Origin: Chiua virens
Lineage: Eukaryota; Basidiomycota; Agaricomycetes; Boletales; Boletaceae
Direction of reading: 5' to 3'
DNA: 64,000 nt
Assembly (NCBI GenBank): GCA_019787685.1
Contig: JAHNUO010000008.1
Span: 62,001-126,000 of the forward strand
Of this stretch, positions 45,162 through 57,740 are shown piece by piece (position 1 is the first letter of the stretch; each line of letters opens with the position of its first letter). The notes under the pieces were generated by a model, which saw only the letters and a program-made list of their open reading frames with translations, did no database searches and had not been told where the DNA came from. The translations under genes and the position numbers were made by a program.

Positions 45162-48100
45162 TTACACAATGACAACGAAACTGTTGCCACAAAAAAGGCA
45201 CCGTTGGACGGCTTCCAAAAGCTCCTTTACAACCCAGCTGCGTGCGGCGGCAGGCAGCCAACTTTCATCCACAGCCAAGCTTTGGGACACAGGTAGAAGC
45301 GCTTTACGGCTACAACCTATGCAAGTCCTGACCATAGAAGTTGATAAAATGAAAGAAGTCACTGAGCAACGAGCTGTGAACGCGTTAAGGAAGACGACCT
45401 TGTGTGCACGAGGTAGCATATATCACTCACCCCAATAATGGCCACTTGGACACACTGCACGTGTGATGTCCTCTAGTGGGACCTCGGTGTGGCAAGCAGG
45501 ACAGAGTTCATGCAAACCAGCTATCGACGGATCGATCGCAATCGCCGCATTCACCTTGGTCGACAGTGCCTCAGCCTCGCCAGATAGATCCGCTGGAGAT
45601 CCTGCCAACCGCGATTGCACTACCACTCGTAGCACGAATGGAACATCAGACGCTGCGCCGTCATATGCAAAATGAGGAACTCATTTTTCTTCAGAATGGG
45701 ACCAGACCACATACGTGTCAGCGCGGCCACAATGGCTGTGAAATGGCGGACCAAGATGCGTAGGACTCGGTGGGAGATGCTAGTCAGCTGACGGTGGGCA
45801 ACTTGACCGCAGCGCAGACGCAATTGCTCATCTTTGCACAGTCTCTGCAACCGTACCGGTCGTGATTAGGTGAGCGATCGGTGGTAGCAACGCCACCTAC
45901 CCAACACGTATCTGCAATGGCTAATCTCATCCGCAAAGAAAGGAGGCCGTTCCATCCAAATAGTAGATGGGTGGCTAAACTCGTTCGAAGCCGGTGCTGG
46001 AGTTCTGCCCCTGTGGCCTGAGATGACGGTGGTACGAATACCACGAGCAATTCCTCCTGCGGGACCTGATCCAATACTTCCAACAACCGAGGACATACTT
46101 CAGTGAAGTGCCCCGTACCGCTTAGATGCAAAAGGAGCGGCCGGAGCCAGTGCAGTGGCGTGCTTCTGGTTGCTGCATGCGACACTGGGGTCAACGTCAT
46201 TTGAAAGGGTCTCAAGAGGAGTAATTACCGCAATCGAACTGGACCAGTGTTTCTTGCGCCGCCCTCAGAACGGTGTCTGAATCGAGCGGCCAAAATGGTG
46301 CAGTGAGGAGTATACATTCGTGCCTTGCTTCGTGCTTGTAGCTAAAATCGGACGGGCTTAATGACCTTGATTTAGCCCATCAGTCACAGCCAGACTTGGC
46401 AGCGAACGAGGAACACACTCATAGATCCAAGTTAAGGTGGAGTGCGAGTCGTAGCAAACCAACCCACTGATTCGGTTCACATCTGCGTATGCGATGTCCG
46501 TAGGGGAAGTCCGCGCAAAAAACACACGAGACGCCTGTGAAAGTGCTTCTGATGTGAGGTGGTCTTTCGATGATGTGGGAGCCCAGGACGGCTCCAATGA
46601 AATGTTATGAATAGCGTGAAGGGACCCGTCCAGGAGTGCCACAAGAAGCACGTCCCTTTCCGCCACGTAGGAAAAGCCGGAGACATGCGAAAACGCGGAA
46701 GAACCAATTGATAATTTTTGCGGCTGGATGGAAAGCGCACGGTTACCATGCCATTGAGTAGGTGGCAAAGCCCGAGACCATAGATAGACCACGCCTGGTT
46801 TAGAGTACACAAGAATCGGCTAGAAGAAAACAAAGGCGATTATCGAGCTATCTGGCCACTAGATAAAATTCTTACACTTCTGTCGGACACAGCGATCCAT
46901 TTGAGAGCGGTGACAGCGCTTTTGTCTGGAGAACAAACAACGTCAGTTACCCGTTCAAAAGCGCTGTCTAATTCATAGGTAGTGAGAAAGCCATCGCCCC
47001 CTCGTAACTGAAGCTTCTGAGAAATATTTATGAGGAAAACGCTTCCATCTCCCGTGGAACATGCCAGAGAGCACCTGCCTGCAGAGCATGAAGGTTAACG
47101 ATAGTTCCCTGAGAGTGCGAAAATACCTACATTGTCCGTCATTGTGTAAAGTCCAAGGCGACCAGGCTATGCTGGTTATCCAGTTTTCGCAAAGTTTCAC
47201 TTCTTCGAGGAGGGAAACTGCTCCCTCTGAATTATCACCGCGTTCTAACCTAGGAAAGCTAAGCCGCTGGAAGCATAGTGGGCTATATGCACACCTGAAC
47301 AACTTCACCGATCCTGCTCGGGTTCCAAAGGCCAGAACCGAAGCGTCGACTAACGGAGCGGGGTAGATACTCCAACACGCCTGGCTGGACCACGCAATAC
47401 CTGGAATGAGCAGTCAGAAAAGGCCCAATTTCACGAGTACTACGACTCGCTCATAACTTGATTCCCCGTTATCCATGACGTCTCGTCAACATTCTTCTCA
47501 TGTCGCGGAATAGTCAAGAGGTACGCAGTTACGTCTTGAATCTAATGAGAATTAAATATATGTTCGCGCAAGACCCATTGAACCCACATTTAACCATTCG
47601 CCTTTCAGATGATTTTTTCCAGCGGCCCACAGAGAAACCTCCATATTAGAATTCAAGATCGCTACAACGCACCTTTTGAACATGAAGAAGGTGAAGCACA
47701 CACAAAAGGGAGCCGTTACCTTCCACGAGATGTCAAGCCACTCGGGGAGCATGTTACAGCGCGGACGGAAACATCGAGGGATCCCAAGCTCAAGGAACCC
47801 CAACCTGGAGGTAAATGTGTAAGACGTTTCAAGTTGAGGACAAGTGTAGAGAACGACCTTGGCTTATGCTAGGCCAAGAGTGGGTTGGTGCTCGCGCCGT
47901 TTCAATCATTGTTCGGTACCATCCAAGTGGCCGATCGCTCTGCTCATCTTGGACGAGCGACCTGATATCAGCAGGTGTGCTAAAGTTGATTCCGTGGTCC
48001 GGTGTCTGTCCATGCACTTGACACAACTGTATTAGTACACAAACTAGAGAGCGCACCAGAATATGAACGGCGGACTTTGTGACAAGACATAGCTGACCAT

Positions 48101-48185
48101 CGTCCGACCATTGAAGACACCTCTCGGATGGGTGAGTGATGACTGTCGGGATGCTAAGCGAAGTGTAGATTGGTCTTTGGGACAT
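45162..48185 (-). CDS. TFIIIC 90-kDa-type subunit (WD40 N-terminus, TFIIIC zinc finger)
   Basis: RNA polymerase III assembly factor subunit, nuclear. Start MSQRPIYTSLSIPTV at 48185, then RCLQWSDDGQLCLVTKSAVH and TPDHGINFSTPADI, the typical opening blade. Further blades: LNSNMEVSLWAAGKNHLKGE (about 47650-47600), VKLCENWITSIAWSPWTLHN (about 47200), and AFSHVSGFSYVAERDVLLVA with LLDGSLHAIHNISLEPSW (about 46700-46580). The C-terminal zinc domain is clear: ELCPACHTEVPLEDITRAVC, PSGHYWGE, then after an intron ARCSVTSFILSTSMVRTCIG, CSRKALLPV and LEAVQRCLFCGNSFVVIV with stop at 45162. This Cys/His layout matches the zinc finger at the C-terminus of the family. The middle exons are weakly conserved and their borders approximate. 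Confidence 0.82.
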
Positions 48186-48370
48186 GGCGGCTGTCTTCGT
48201 TTTTTTCCTACAGAATCAAAGCGAATCCAGCATCAGTACTCAATCACTCTGAGATCACCAGTGACGTGTCCGCGTCGATAGGAATGACAGTGACAACTTT
48301 GACCCTGAACTAATGTGCGGTCACGTGCAAATATAACACTTCCGGTCCATCCGCGAACAAGTTAGTATCG
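48186..48370. promoter_or_regulatory. Divergent promoter, TFIIIC subunit / Erv1
   Basis: 185 bases between divergent start codons. No obvious TATA box. Confidence 0.4.
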
Positions 48371-48943
48371 ATGAGTACCGCTAGCTCTGGGTCCACCACC
48401 CCCTCAAAACCGCCGTTGCCCCCGGGCATGGTCATCGGTCCAGACGGGAAACCTTGCAAAATTTGCACTGCATGGCGAAACTGGAAGCCGAGACAGTCAT
48501 CCTCACAGCCGGGCTCAGGGAAGAAAACAACAGCAGCGATGATGGCTGCCCTCGCGTCCGGGAGTGGTCTCAAGAACGACACCGGCCCTGATACCCGTCC
48601 TGCAAACTGCCCTCCAGACGTCGAACAATTGGGCAACGCAACCTGGACGTTCTTGCACACAACCGCTGCGTATTACCCCGAGCGACCCACACCGTTTCAA
48701 CGCGCCAACATGTTGAACCTGCTACACTCTTTACCGGTGCTATATCCTTGCTCTCATTGCGCCACACATCTGGGGGAGGAGATAAAGCGTCATCCGCCAG
48801 ACGTTAGCGGACGTGCAGCATTGAGCTGGTGGGTGTGCAAGAGGCATAATGAGGTGAACGAGAGACTCGGGAAGAAAAACTTTGATTGCACGAAAGTGGA
48901 CGAAAGGTGGAGAGATGCACCTCCCGATGCCAGTTGCGACTAA
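48371..48943 (+). CDS. ERV1: Erv1/ALR FAD-linked sulfhydryl oxidase
   Basis: Mitochondrial intermembrane-space thiol oxidase that re-oxidises Mia40. It is a single exon of 190 residues. The N-terminal part carries the shuttle Cys pair in DGKPCKICTAWRNWK, a Ser/Ala-rich linker, then the FAD-binding helical core: CPPDVEQLGNATWTFLHTTA, AAYYPERPTPFQRANMLNLL, the active-site CxxC in VLYPCSHCATHLGEEIKRHP, then ALSWWVCKRHNEVNERLGKK and the structural Cys in NFDCTKVDERW. The WTFLHT, YPCSHC and C-x-HN-VN blocks are hallmarks. It ends PDASCD. Intron-free, unusual among its neighbours. Confidence 0.93.
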   Translation: MSTASSGSTTPSKPPLPPGMVIGPDGKPCKICTAWRNWKPRQSSSQPGSGKKTTAAMMAALASGSGLKNDTGPDTRPANCPPDVEQLGNATWTFLHTTAAYYPERPTPFQRANMLNLLHSLPVLYPCSHCATHLGEEIKRHPPDVSGRAALSWWVCKRHNEVNERLGKKNFDCTKVDERWRDAPPDASCD

Positions 48944-50420
48944 CGATGACGGTGAGTCGTCTCGATCATTCCAAATATTCATTCCTGATGGAACTTGCTA
49001 ACAGCCCTGAACTAATCCAAGCTCGCGAGTATGCAGACGTAGTAATGGTGTTGCAACACGCTCTTTGCTGATCTCCCAGACGATTTCGGACAAGTCACCG
49101 GTCTACCATTGGCATAGCACATTCATACCACATCAGAGTCGCTTGATGTATATACTGTGATGCTATAATCCTCTGAAACAACCTAAATAATCCCTGCTGA
49201 GTTGAGACATTGATTACATAGTATTCTTGACTTGTATTATGCCAGGTTCTTGCAGCCATATGATATTTCAATGGTAAGGAAGACACCATGTTGAAAATTC
49301 AAAGGTGACTGCAGAGAATCAAGGAAGTTGTGATTTCACATGCGTTTACGCAAAATGGGCCGCAAAGTACGAACCAGCAATTCAAACTTGAGAGTTTATG
49401 TGGCGTCCCCAATCCCATCAGAGGAACTGCTTGGCTACGAGGTACATCATAGTCGTCAATGTTTGTCAACTAGTCTGAGTGAAGCCCCGTCGATTGTTAC
49501 TTGTCGTCCAGCAAGAGCCTGCATGCAGAGACACGACGAGATGTCATATGGGACCCATAGGCTGTGCGGTACTCAAACTGGCAGCCTAATAGCACATATT
49601 TTCCAGGGTGCAATAGATTGCCAAGGCACAGTATATCCGTGGCGTTGATAGACTTCAAACACACGAGGTAGCGCGACCAAAGGTGACCCCTGACTATGAT
49701 AGCATCGAGGTAGATCAAATATGTACTTAAATGTGATCATTCGTGTAGTGGGATGCTAACGTACCTTAGGTACCTAGTTCGGTGAAGATCCACCGGAACA
49801 GTGTAGGCCTATTTTTACAAGCACGGTATAGGATATACCGGTTCTCAGCGAGTGATTATCACCACGCACTGCTGTATGCTTAGTGCAAGAAAGTACTAAG
49901 AAAGGATTTGGTAGAACGCTCAAGGGGCAAGTTTTAGTCGCCCTTCGCTGGAGACAAGGAACCGGGGTTGTGTGATGACCTCGATAAATTTGACCTGTGT
50001 CTATTGATAGAATGCCGGAATAGACTGAACGCTCAAACAGGTATACAATGCAACATGGACTGCTTGCGGACTGGAGAACTGCAGGGGGATGGAAGGGTCG
50101 AACGAATAAGGAAAAGATGACTGATACTCTTACCATCTGTTGGGACCATGAGTGCTGTATTCGGAGATATCGAAACGTCGCCGTGCGAGTCGGTCCCTGG
50201 CCGACCGGAGGATTGATCATAAAGTCGACCAACACTGACTGCGATATTGTGATGCGACGCGGGATAAACTGGCATACTAAATGGTGACCTGTCTTCATAT
50301 TCCTCGTTTACGTTTTCCTGCGCAGCCAGCTAGTACTTGTCAAGATTGCTATATCGGGTAGAAGGTTGGAGGGACACACCTTTGTATGAACCAAGTATAC
50401 AGCCTTGGCTCTCTACTCCG
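48944..50420. other. Intergenic region
   Basis: About 1.5 kb. Several short frames on both strands (the longest is 174 codons, 49774-50298, -) lack any recognisable domain or coding-like composition. Nothing else seen. Confidence 0.4.
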
Positions 50421-50747
50421 ATGTCGTCAAAGGACTCTGATCGCATCACTGCGGCGCAACAAACCCTTGATAGTACGTCCCAACGCCGACTCGGAGTAGA
50501 AGGGGACTTACGACAACAGCCCTCTTCGACATCTCGCAGCTACTCAACACACAACTTGACAAGGAGACACTTGCGACGTGCGTGGGCATGATTGAAAGTG
50601 GGGTCAATCCGGAAGCGCTTGCCGTACGCCTGGGAAGTTTTCATTGCTATTGGTCCAAGTTCATGTGGTACTGTTTGCAAGGCTGTCATCCAAGAGCTTC
50701 GTCGTGAAGCCGCTGTGCTGAATGGCCAGAACCCACCCAGTATCTGA
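50421..50747 (+). CDS. MZT1: MZT1 (Mozart1), gamma-tubulin complex recruitment factor
   Basis: A 73-residue protein in three exons: 50421-50472, 50520-50623 and 50682-50747, with introns of 47 and 58 bases. Start [17 protein letters not shown]; the second exon gives [20 protein letters not shown] and [15 protein letters not shown]; the third [20 protein letters not shown]. The helices and the E-x-G-(V/I)-NPEAL-A-VI-ELR motif are the family core. MZT1 binds gamma-tubulin complex proteins at spindle poles and is essential in many fungi. The gene is broken into pieces too short for a simple ORF search. Exon sum is 222 bases, in frame. Confidence 0.9.
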
Positions 50748-51212
50748 TGGTCGCTGAGGGCACGGCATGGGCAAGTTGATGGACCAAGTCAGGCTTTTTT
50801 ACACATTACAGCTCTCCTTGCCTGACTCTTTCTCAGGACGAGCTTCAGCCGGAACCGCCACTCATAATGTGCCTGTTTTGATGGGTAAATGGGCCGAACG
50901 AGCCAAACTATAGAGGCAGCTGGACTGATATGGTTGATATGGTGGTTGTTCTTGTAGTCCTAGTCAGTAGTCGTACAATCCTTGCGAGTCAACAAAACAA
51001 AGTCAAAGCAGCCAGTACTTTGGGTAGACCAAGCTGTTTGAGCCCGCCGTACACATCTTTGCGCCAGTTTGACGATTGAGTTGCTGCTTCAACACCTTCG
51101 TACCCCGTCTCTTCCCCATCATCCTCCATCACGCCCGACCCAGTGGCCCCGACGCCCACGGTGACGACGACGACCCTTTCCGACCCTATCGCACGTTTTC
51201 CTTCATCACCTC
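50748..51212. other. Intergenic region
   Basis: About 465 bases, 3' flank of MZT1 and promoter of the Zds1-like gene; C-rich near its right end. No gene recognised. Confidence 0.4.
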
Positions 51213-53948
51213 ATGCAGCCTTCCCAGCTCGAGATCCAACGTGAAGTCGAAGCCCTTCGCGACATCAGACGAAGGTCGTCAACCCAGGGAGGTCCCGGCG
51301 CTCTCATCCTGGACCCGGATCTCCCCAACGCCCCATCGCCACCTTCCCCGACCTCGAATTACTGGTCCTCTGCATCTACCACACCGCAACTCAACGACGG
51401 CGACTCAAGCAGTGGTTCCCATGAAGATAGCTCAAGTTCAGAGGACCGCGCCGTTTCCTCTGATGATCCCTTCCATCTCTTCTGGGTCCCCGCTCGCCTC
51501 CACCCCGAGATTGCCCCTGCTGAATTCCGTGCCTTCCTCAAGGAACATGCTCCCTCACCAGACGGTCCAAGTACCCTAAGTCGTTCGGCAACCACCACCT
51601 CTCCCGGCCTTGAGCGTAAACGCTCTATGCTGAGCAGGCAGTACAAACCTTCTGAGAATGATGACGTCGAAGAAGAAACCATTGTTCCAATCCGCCGCAA
51701 TCGCTCCGTCCTGGTTCGTACTGGTCCTCAACTCACCATAAATGATTTGCAGCGCCTCGAGGAGCTCGCAGAAGAAGCCACCAAAGACGGCGATCCTTCA
51801 AAATTCAGGACAGTTCTCAGACGCAGTCTCAGTCTCAACGTCTCCCCCTCAGGTCAGTGAAGCATCATCGTCATACGCCCACGACGGTGTTGGCTCAAAG
51901 CTGTTTTCGCGTATCATGCAGCAATCGACAGGATGGACGACATTCCGCCCATCCCAGATGAAGCCGATGCTCCAATTATCATCCCTCCTCCCGGTCAAAT
52001 CCTCCGCCGTGCTGCGCGGACGAAAATACGCAAGTCATTTCTGCCAGCAGATGTGGAAGGGCGTGGTTTTTCTGGACGTCGCCGTCGGCCTGCGGCCAAG
52101 GTTGCGGAACCACGCACATCGAGCGATTTGTCCTCAAACGATCACGCGACCGAGCAGACTGAAAGCGTTGAACAGACCAAACGTGTCCGCACCTTCTCTA
52201 ACGAGAGTATCACTAGTGACGAACAAACATTTCGTCGGTCTGATCCTTACGGCGAGGAGACATCGATATATGATGCGTACGTTAGGGAAGATCCCGACAG
52301 CGAAATCATGCATTCCATGCAATTCATGGCGTCTGCCCCTGCGCTATCCTTGACCCTTTCAGCGGATGACTCGAAATCGTCTTCGGCAGACGTGGCACCC
52401 GAACCACCGTTGATGTTTCCTACGCGGGAAACAGGGCTGGAATTGCAGCATCCTCAACCTCAGCGAGCTAATCTTGCCGCATCAATAGAAGAGACGCCAC
52501 GCACCCCTTCACCCGATACCACTCTCGTACCTACGGAAGAGACCGCGGTGGCTTCGTCGTTTGCTGACATACCGGCAATTGCGGAAAAGTCGGTCACTCC
52601 TGCACAAAAAAAGGAAAAGGACAGGAAGGGGCTTTTCGGTAAATGGGGCAGCAGCGATAAAAATGGTAAAAAGAGCGCGAAAGCTGAACGGGAGCGTGAA
52701 AAGGAGGCTCAGCGGGCTGAGAAGGAAAAGGAGAAAGAGAAGGAAAGCGGTTTCTTTGGCTCGTTGTTCAGCAGCAAGAAGAAGCAGGACGATTCGTCTT
52801 CTCAGGCGAGTGGGTTCTCCGGATCGGGACGCGAAACGGCCACTGCCCTCCTTGGAGCGTCCAAGTCATCGAAGGGGCTATCCCCATCCCCCTCTCCACA
52901 GCCGGGCTTAAATGGGCCATATGCAAGGTACCCCATACATGTCGAACGTGCGATTTATCGCCTGAGTCACATCAAGCTGGCGAATCCGCGACGACCCCTT
53001 TATGAACAGGTGTTGATAAGCAATTTGATGTTTTGGTACCTTGGTGTCATCAACAAAACCCAGAATCCGGCACCAGCAGCCTCCCAGACCCAAGCTACGG
53101 CAGGTACCTCTCCAGGTCAGGAAGTCCCCGAACAGGAGGAGGCCGAGGGGCGAGAGGTGGAGGAGCAACAAAGGGCGGAAAATGAACGCCTGGAGCGCGA
53201 GAAACAAGAGCGGGAGCGGGAGAGGGAGAGGGAGCTACAGCTTCAGCAACAACAGCAGAGAGAAAAGTCCCGGCGAGGTACACTGACGAAAACGAATCCC
53301 GCACAACAGGGCGCTCGACGCGCGGGCGAGATGCTAGTCAAAGGTCCTCAGTACGAGATGCAGCATCGGGTCATGGAACAAGAGTACCATGGGCCAGTAT
53401 ACGGCTATGGTTCACCTCCACCGTCACCAGGTGTCGTTGCTGCTCCCCGAATCCATCGACAGGCCAGTCCTCCTATCAACCAGCCCCAATCAATGGAGCC
53501 CGATCTTGCTGCGTACATGTATCCCAGTGGGAAGGATCCACAGCTTCCGCCTGGTGCCATGTCCCCTTCGTCAAACTCTTTGTCCACCTCGCCAGCAGCA
53601 TCACGTTCGCGACCTCCGTCATCTTCACCACCTCCAAACGGACCCATTCAAGCAGATTCTCCCCAACCATCGCACCGCTCCCGATCACCACCTGCTCAGA
53701 ACCATAACAGATATTCTCCACCCGCTCCTGGCCGACCACAACCCTCGAGAGGCCCGACGCGTTCGCTTTCGGCCACTGTTACTTCCGGCGTTCCGCTATC
53801 TGCTGATGGGAAGGCGAGGAAAGTAGTCAGCGCTCATGCGGTCGTACCGAACGGGAGACCGAGAGCAAGTATGGGAAGTGTCCCTGCGTCGAGAAGTGAG
53901 GAGGAGGATGTACCACTTGCTGTTTACCAACAACAGCGACGACGGTAA
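51213..53948 (+). CDS. Zds1/Zds2-like protein (Zds_C domain)
   Basis: Regulator of PP2A-Cdc55 and cell polarity in yeast; the role here is inferred. Two exons (51213 to about 51853, and about 51924-53948). The N-terminal part holds FHLFWVPARLHPEIAPAEFR with AFLKEHAPSP, a conserved Zds segment, and NDLQRLEELAEEATKDGD. The long middle is disordered with a Lys/Glu-rich run (about 52600-52760: KSAKAEREREKEAQRAEKEK). The Zds C-terminal domain is at about 52915-53060: PIHVERAIYRLSHIKLANPR and PLYEQVLISNLMFWYLGVIN. After that a Gln/Glu/Arg coiled stretch and a long Pro/Ser-rich tail end in QQQRRR. In budding yeast Zds_C sits near the C-terminus; here about 300 disordered residues follow it. Confidence 0.85.
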
Positions 53949-55123
53949 AATTTCGAGGTACGGCTTCTACATTTGAGACCGGCGCGTGCTAATGCCAAGA
54001 TTCCAGGTCCCGTTTTATCCCTCCTCACTTTCGATTTCGGAATACCCTGAGTCGCTGCGCCCCTACTTTCATACCTATGTTCCAACCGATCTAGGAAATC
54101 GTTGTGCATCCAGGATATTCCCAGACATATTCAAAGGAATCGATCCGTCCGGACTGTCTACTCTACCCTATTCCTACATGTCCATCCTACCCCAAGTCTA
54201 CTCCCGTCTAAACAAGGACTTATCGAACCGCTTATCGTACAATCTCATTGCTTACTTTTCAGCATTTTTTCACTGTTCACTGTACTTTTTCCTGCGCGTC
54301 GCGCCGTCCGTCGTTGTCATTAATTTCGTCGGGGATTTGGGCATCTCATTTGTGTGTTATTTCTTACATCTGAGATGTCATAACGCTGGGGTTCCACCGA
54401 TGGATGGGGTGTAGCGGTGGGCGGGTGTAGACGCAATATTGATCAGATGGACGACGTTGAACGTGGCATGTACTCTTTCTTTCGTCGCCTTCTTTATGGC
54501 GATCCGGACTCTGTTAACCATAAGGATTTATAGTGGAGTGGAGGAACTGATCGGTGAGGACTTGAGCGGCAAGCTTTTGTTTCTTTGGGTCATAATCCAC
54601 TAGCGTATGATGGTGACTATGTAGTAAAGCTTTCAGGTGCCTATGAGTAACCACCAAGTATGTACATAATATGAGGGAAGTAAAGTTGCACTTATAACTC
54701 ACTATAGCAACCGGACTTGGGGCTAGGTTTCACGAAAACCCAAAATATCATCATTGTCACGTCTTATCGAAACGAACCGGGCCGAGCAGTCTTCTGACCA
54801 GACAATTCCAAGAATTTCTCATAGAAGGTGAGTACTATATAGTACTAGTCCAATCAGCTTGATCATTTTTGGTATTTCACTTGGAAAGTGAGAAGTAGCT
54901 GAACGTCTGATATCATGCATTTAGCCTACGCTGTCCAGTCGACTGCAACTTGATACGTGTCCGCTAACGGGTGAATGTTTGAGCTTCGACCATTCTCAGG
55001 CTGCTGACACAGAATAGAACAGGCTGGAGTAAAACGAAGTTATAAGTGCACCATGAAACTCCTAATATATGTCAGAACTGCCATCATTTAATTTTCGCAG
55101 CCTCGCCTTATCACTCACCCATC
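53949..55123. other. Intergenic region with a 13-bp inverted repeat
   Basis: About 1.2 kb between the Zds1-like and FMO genes. It contains TGCACTTATAACT at 54687-54699 and its inverse at 55038-55050, bounding about 364 bases without coding potential. No gene recognised. Confidence 0.45.
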
Positions 55124-57501
55124 ATGGTTACTTTGCACGCTCTCCCCACTCTCCAAAATCTGGGGAGCACCATTGATGCAAAGCTCGACGTAGAAGCCGT
55201 TGTCGTTGATTGGTTTTCCAGGCTCACCAAAGCGATCAGCCTCAAGGATGTGCCCACCATCATCGATCTGTTCATCGATGGGGGGTTTTGGCGCGATATG
55301 CTTGCTCTGACTTGGAACTTCCGTACTTTCGAGGGCAAGAACGCGGTGTCCAGATTCCTTCAAGACCAACTTCCTGTCTTCAACCCTGAATCAGACACCT
55401 TCTCTCTCCAACGGGATAGTATAGAACTTCAGCGACCCTATGAAGACATCGCCTGGATCCAAGCGCTCTTTAAATTTGATACCAATGTCGGACATGCCTC
55501 TGGTGTATTCAGGCTCGTCCCTCTTCCCAGTGGGACGTGGAAGGCTCACGTGGTTTATACGAACCTCGAGGATCTGAAGGGTTTCCCGGAGCAGATTGGG
55601 CCATTGAGGGATTATCGACCGAACCATGGCAAATGGGCTGCTAAGCGTGAGAGGGAGAAGGAATTCTTGGACGATGAACCCGCCGTAGTTATAATCGGTG
55701 GAGGACAGAGTGGGTTAGATGTCGCCGCTCGTCTCAAGATGTTGGGAATCAGTGCGCTAATTGTGGAGAAAAATCAGAGAATAGGAGACAATTGGAGGAA
55801 GCGTTATGCCGCCCTTTGCTTGCATGACCCTGTTTGTGAGTCTGCATTCGGTTCCTTGTGCGGCTTCCTCTCACTGCATCATAGGGTATGACCACATGCC
55901 CTACTTACCGTAAGTGTGTGATTGGATCGGCGTGGTTCCTTGCGATGCGATCGGTATATTTCAGATTCCCGCCTTCTTGGCCTGTTTACACTCCGGCGTT
56001 GAAATTGGCTGATTGGCTGGAGTCCTATGCTCATAGCATGGAGTTGAACGTATGGACCATGGCAACTGTTGTATCGGTCGAAAAGGAGACCGGTGATAGC
56101 GGGAAGCGTTGGTCTGTTTTGGTGGAGCGCGAGGACGGACGGAAGCGAACTTTCAAGGTTGATCACGTCGTGTTCGCACTTGGGATAGGCAGCGGACGAG
56201 CAAGATACCCAAATATTCCAGGACAAGTGGGACCATAACTCACTGATCACGAGCCGACTTGCTCACGGCCCTGACAGGACGACTTCAAGGGCCAGGTCTT
56301 GCACTCGACTCAACACAACGTCGGCGCTGATCATTTGGGAAAGAAGGTCGCAGTCATCGGTGCTTGCACGTCAGGTATGACATGACACCTTGTTTATCCT
56401 GATCTTTACCAGAGCTGATGACGAGTAGCTCATGATGTTTGCGCTGATTATGTTGACCATGGCGTCGGTGAGTTGCGATCAGCATCATTGGTTTCGCTGA
56501 CTGATTTCTTTGGTAGATGTTACGATGGTTCAACGAGGCCCAACTTATGTCATGTCAACCAGGGAGGGAATACCTCGTTTCATAGGTGAGTATCTCCCGT
56601 TGGACTGCAAAATTGTCTGCTGATGAGATTCACTACCCACAAGGACTTTATCAGGAGGGCGGTCTTCCAGCTGACGTCGCTGATCGCGTCGCCGCGTCGT
56701 ATCCGAATGAAATGATTAAACTTTTACACCAACGTGTGACCAAAGAGGTTGCCGAGGCTGACAAGTATGCCCCCATTCGTGCCGACCTCACGCCGTGATA
56801 TGAATATGAATCACAGAGAACTTCTCGATGGCCTCCGTAGAGTCGGATTCAAGCTTACCTTCGGAGAAGATGATTCCGGATGTCTTCAACTAGCGTTCGG
56901 CAAGGCGGGAGGATACTATTTTGGCAAGTCCTTTCATACTCAACAACGCGGATGAATCAATGAGATCCCATTTACTTCAGACGTTGGTGCTTCTCAGCTC
57001 ATCATCGACGGGAAGATCAAGTTGAAAAGCGACGGGCCCGTCAAGAAATTCATACCGGCTGGATTGCTCTTTGAAGACGGTTCCACACTGGACGCTGATG
57101 TCGTCGTCTTCGCGACTGGGTACGCGTGTTCCCCATTCCTTCATGACTCACTGTGGCTCATAATATTGGAAGTTACGCCGATTCACGCAGCGCGTACCTC
57201 GATCTCATCAAGAACACGGACCTGCATGATAAAGTCCAGCAACTCTGGGGTTTCGACGATGAAGGCGAGCTGAAAGGCTTTGCCCGGGAGGTAATCAATC
57301 CTAGCAAGGAAGGGAAAGCGGTAGGCGGTCTCTGGTGCATGATGGGAAATCTAGCCCTGTGCCGGTTCTACTCAAAGCATATCGCACTGCGTACGTTTTC
57401 GTGCCGCGTTCTGCCTGATTGCGACTTGGATGCTGACACGATCAACTGTAGAGATCAAGGCGTACCAGGAAAATCTCTTTGGCGTTCGTTATGAGAATTA
57501 A
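55124..57501 (+). CDS. Flavin-containing monooxygenase with NTF2-like N-terminus
   Basis: FAD/NADPH-dependent monooxygenase of the FMO/YUCCA type; substrate unknown. Start [14 protein letters not shown]. Residues about 20-150 resemble an NTF2/SnoaL-like fold ([40 protein letters not shown]). The FAD site follows: [20 protein letters not shown] and [17 protein letters not shown]. After small exons come [40 protein letters not shown] and the FMO linker [13 protein letters not shown]. The NADPH site is [20 protein letters not shown] (the usual third Gly is Thr/Ser-type in this group). Further blocks: [47 protein letters not shown] and a final exon FGVRYEN, stop at 57501. About eleven exons. No break found. 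Confidence 0.88.
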
Positions 57502-57740
57502 GCCGTTCTCCAGCTTTTTGGGGGTGCTGGGCGGGACACAAGCCTTTTTAACAAGAGAGAATTGAATTTCAGTACTTAGCTAAGCCCAGAATAGGAGAGT
57601 TTCCACGGGATATTCGCTGACGTCATGATGGAGGCAATTGCCAGCGTTTGCAAGACTCAAATTGACAATGAAATGGAAGCTCGATTTGAGACTCTCGCCG
57701 CAATTTCCATTCCTCTCTTCCTCTCTTCATCCCTCCTGCC

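Noticed and set aside
49774..50298. 174-codon minus-strand frame
   Set aside because: Begins and ends without supporting signals, no recognisable motif, and contains compositionally random residues.
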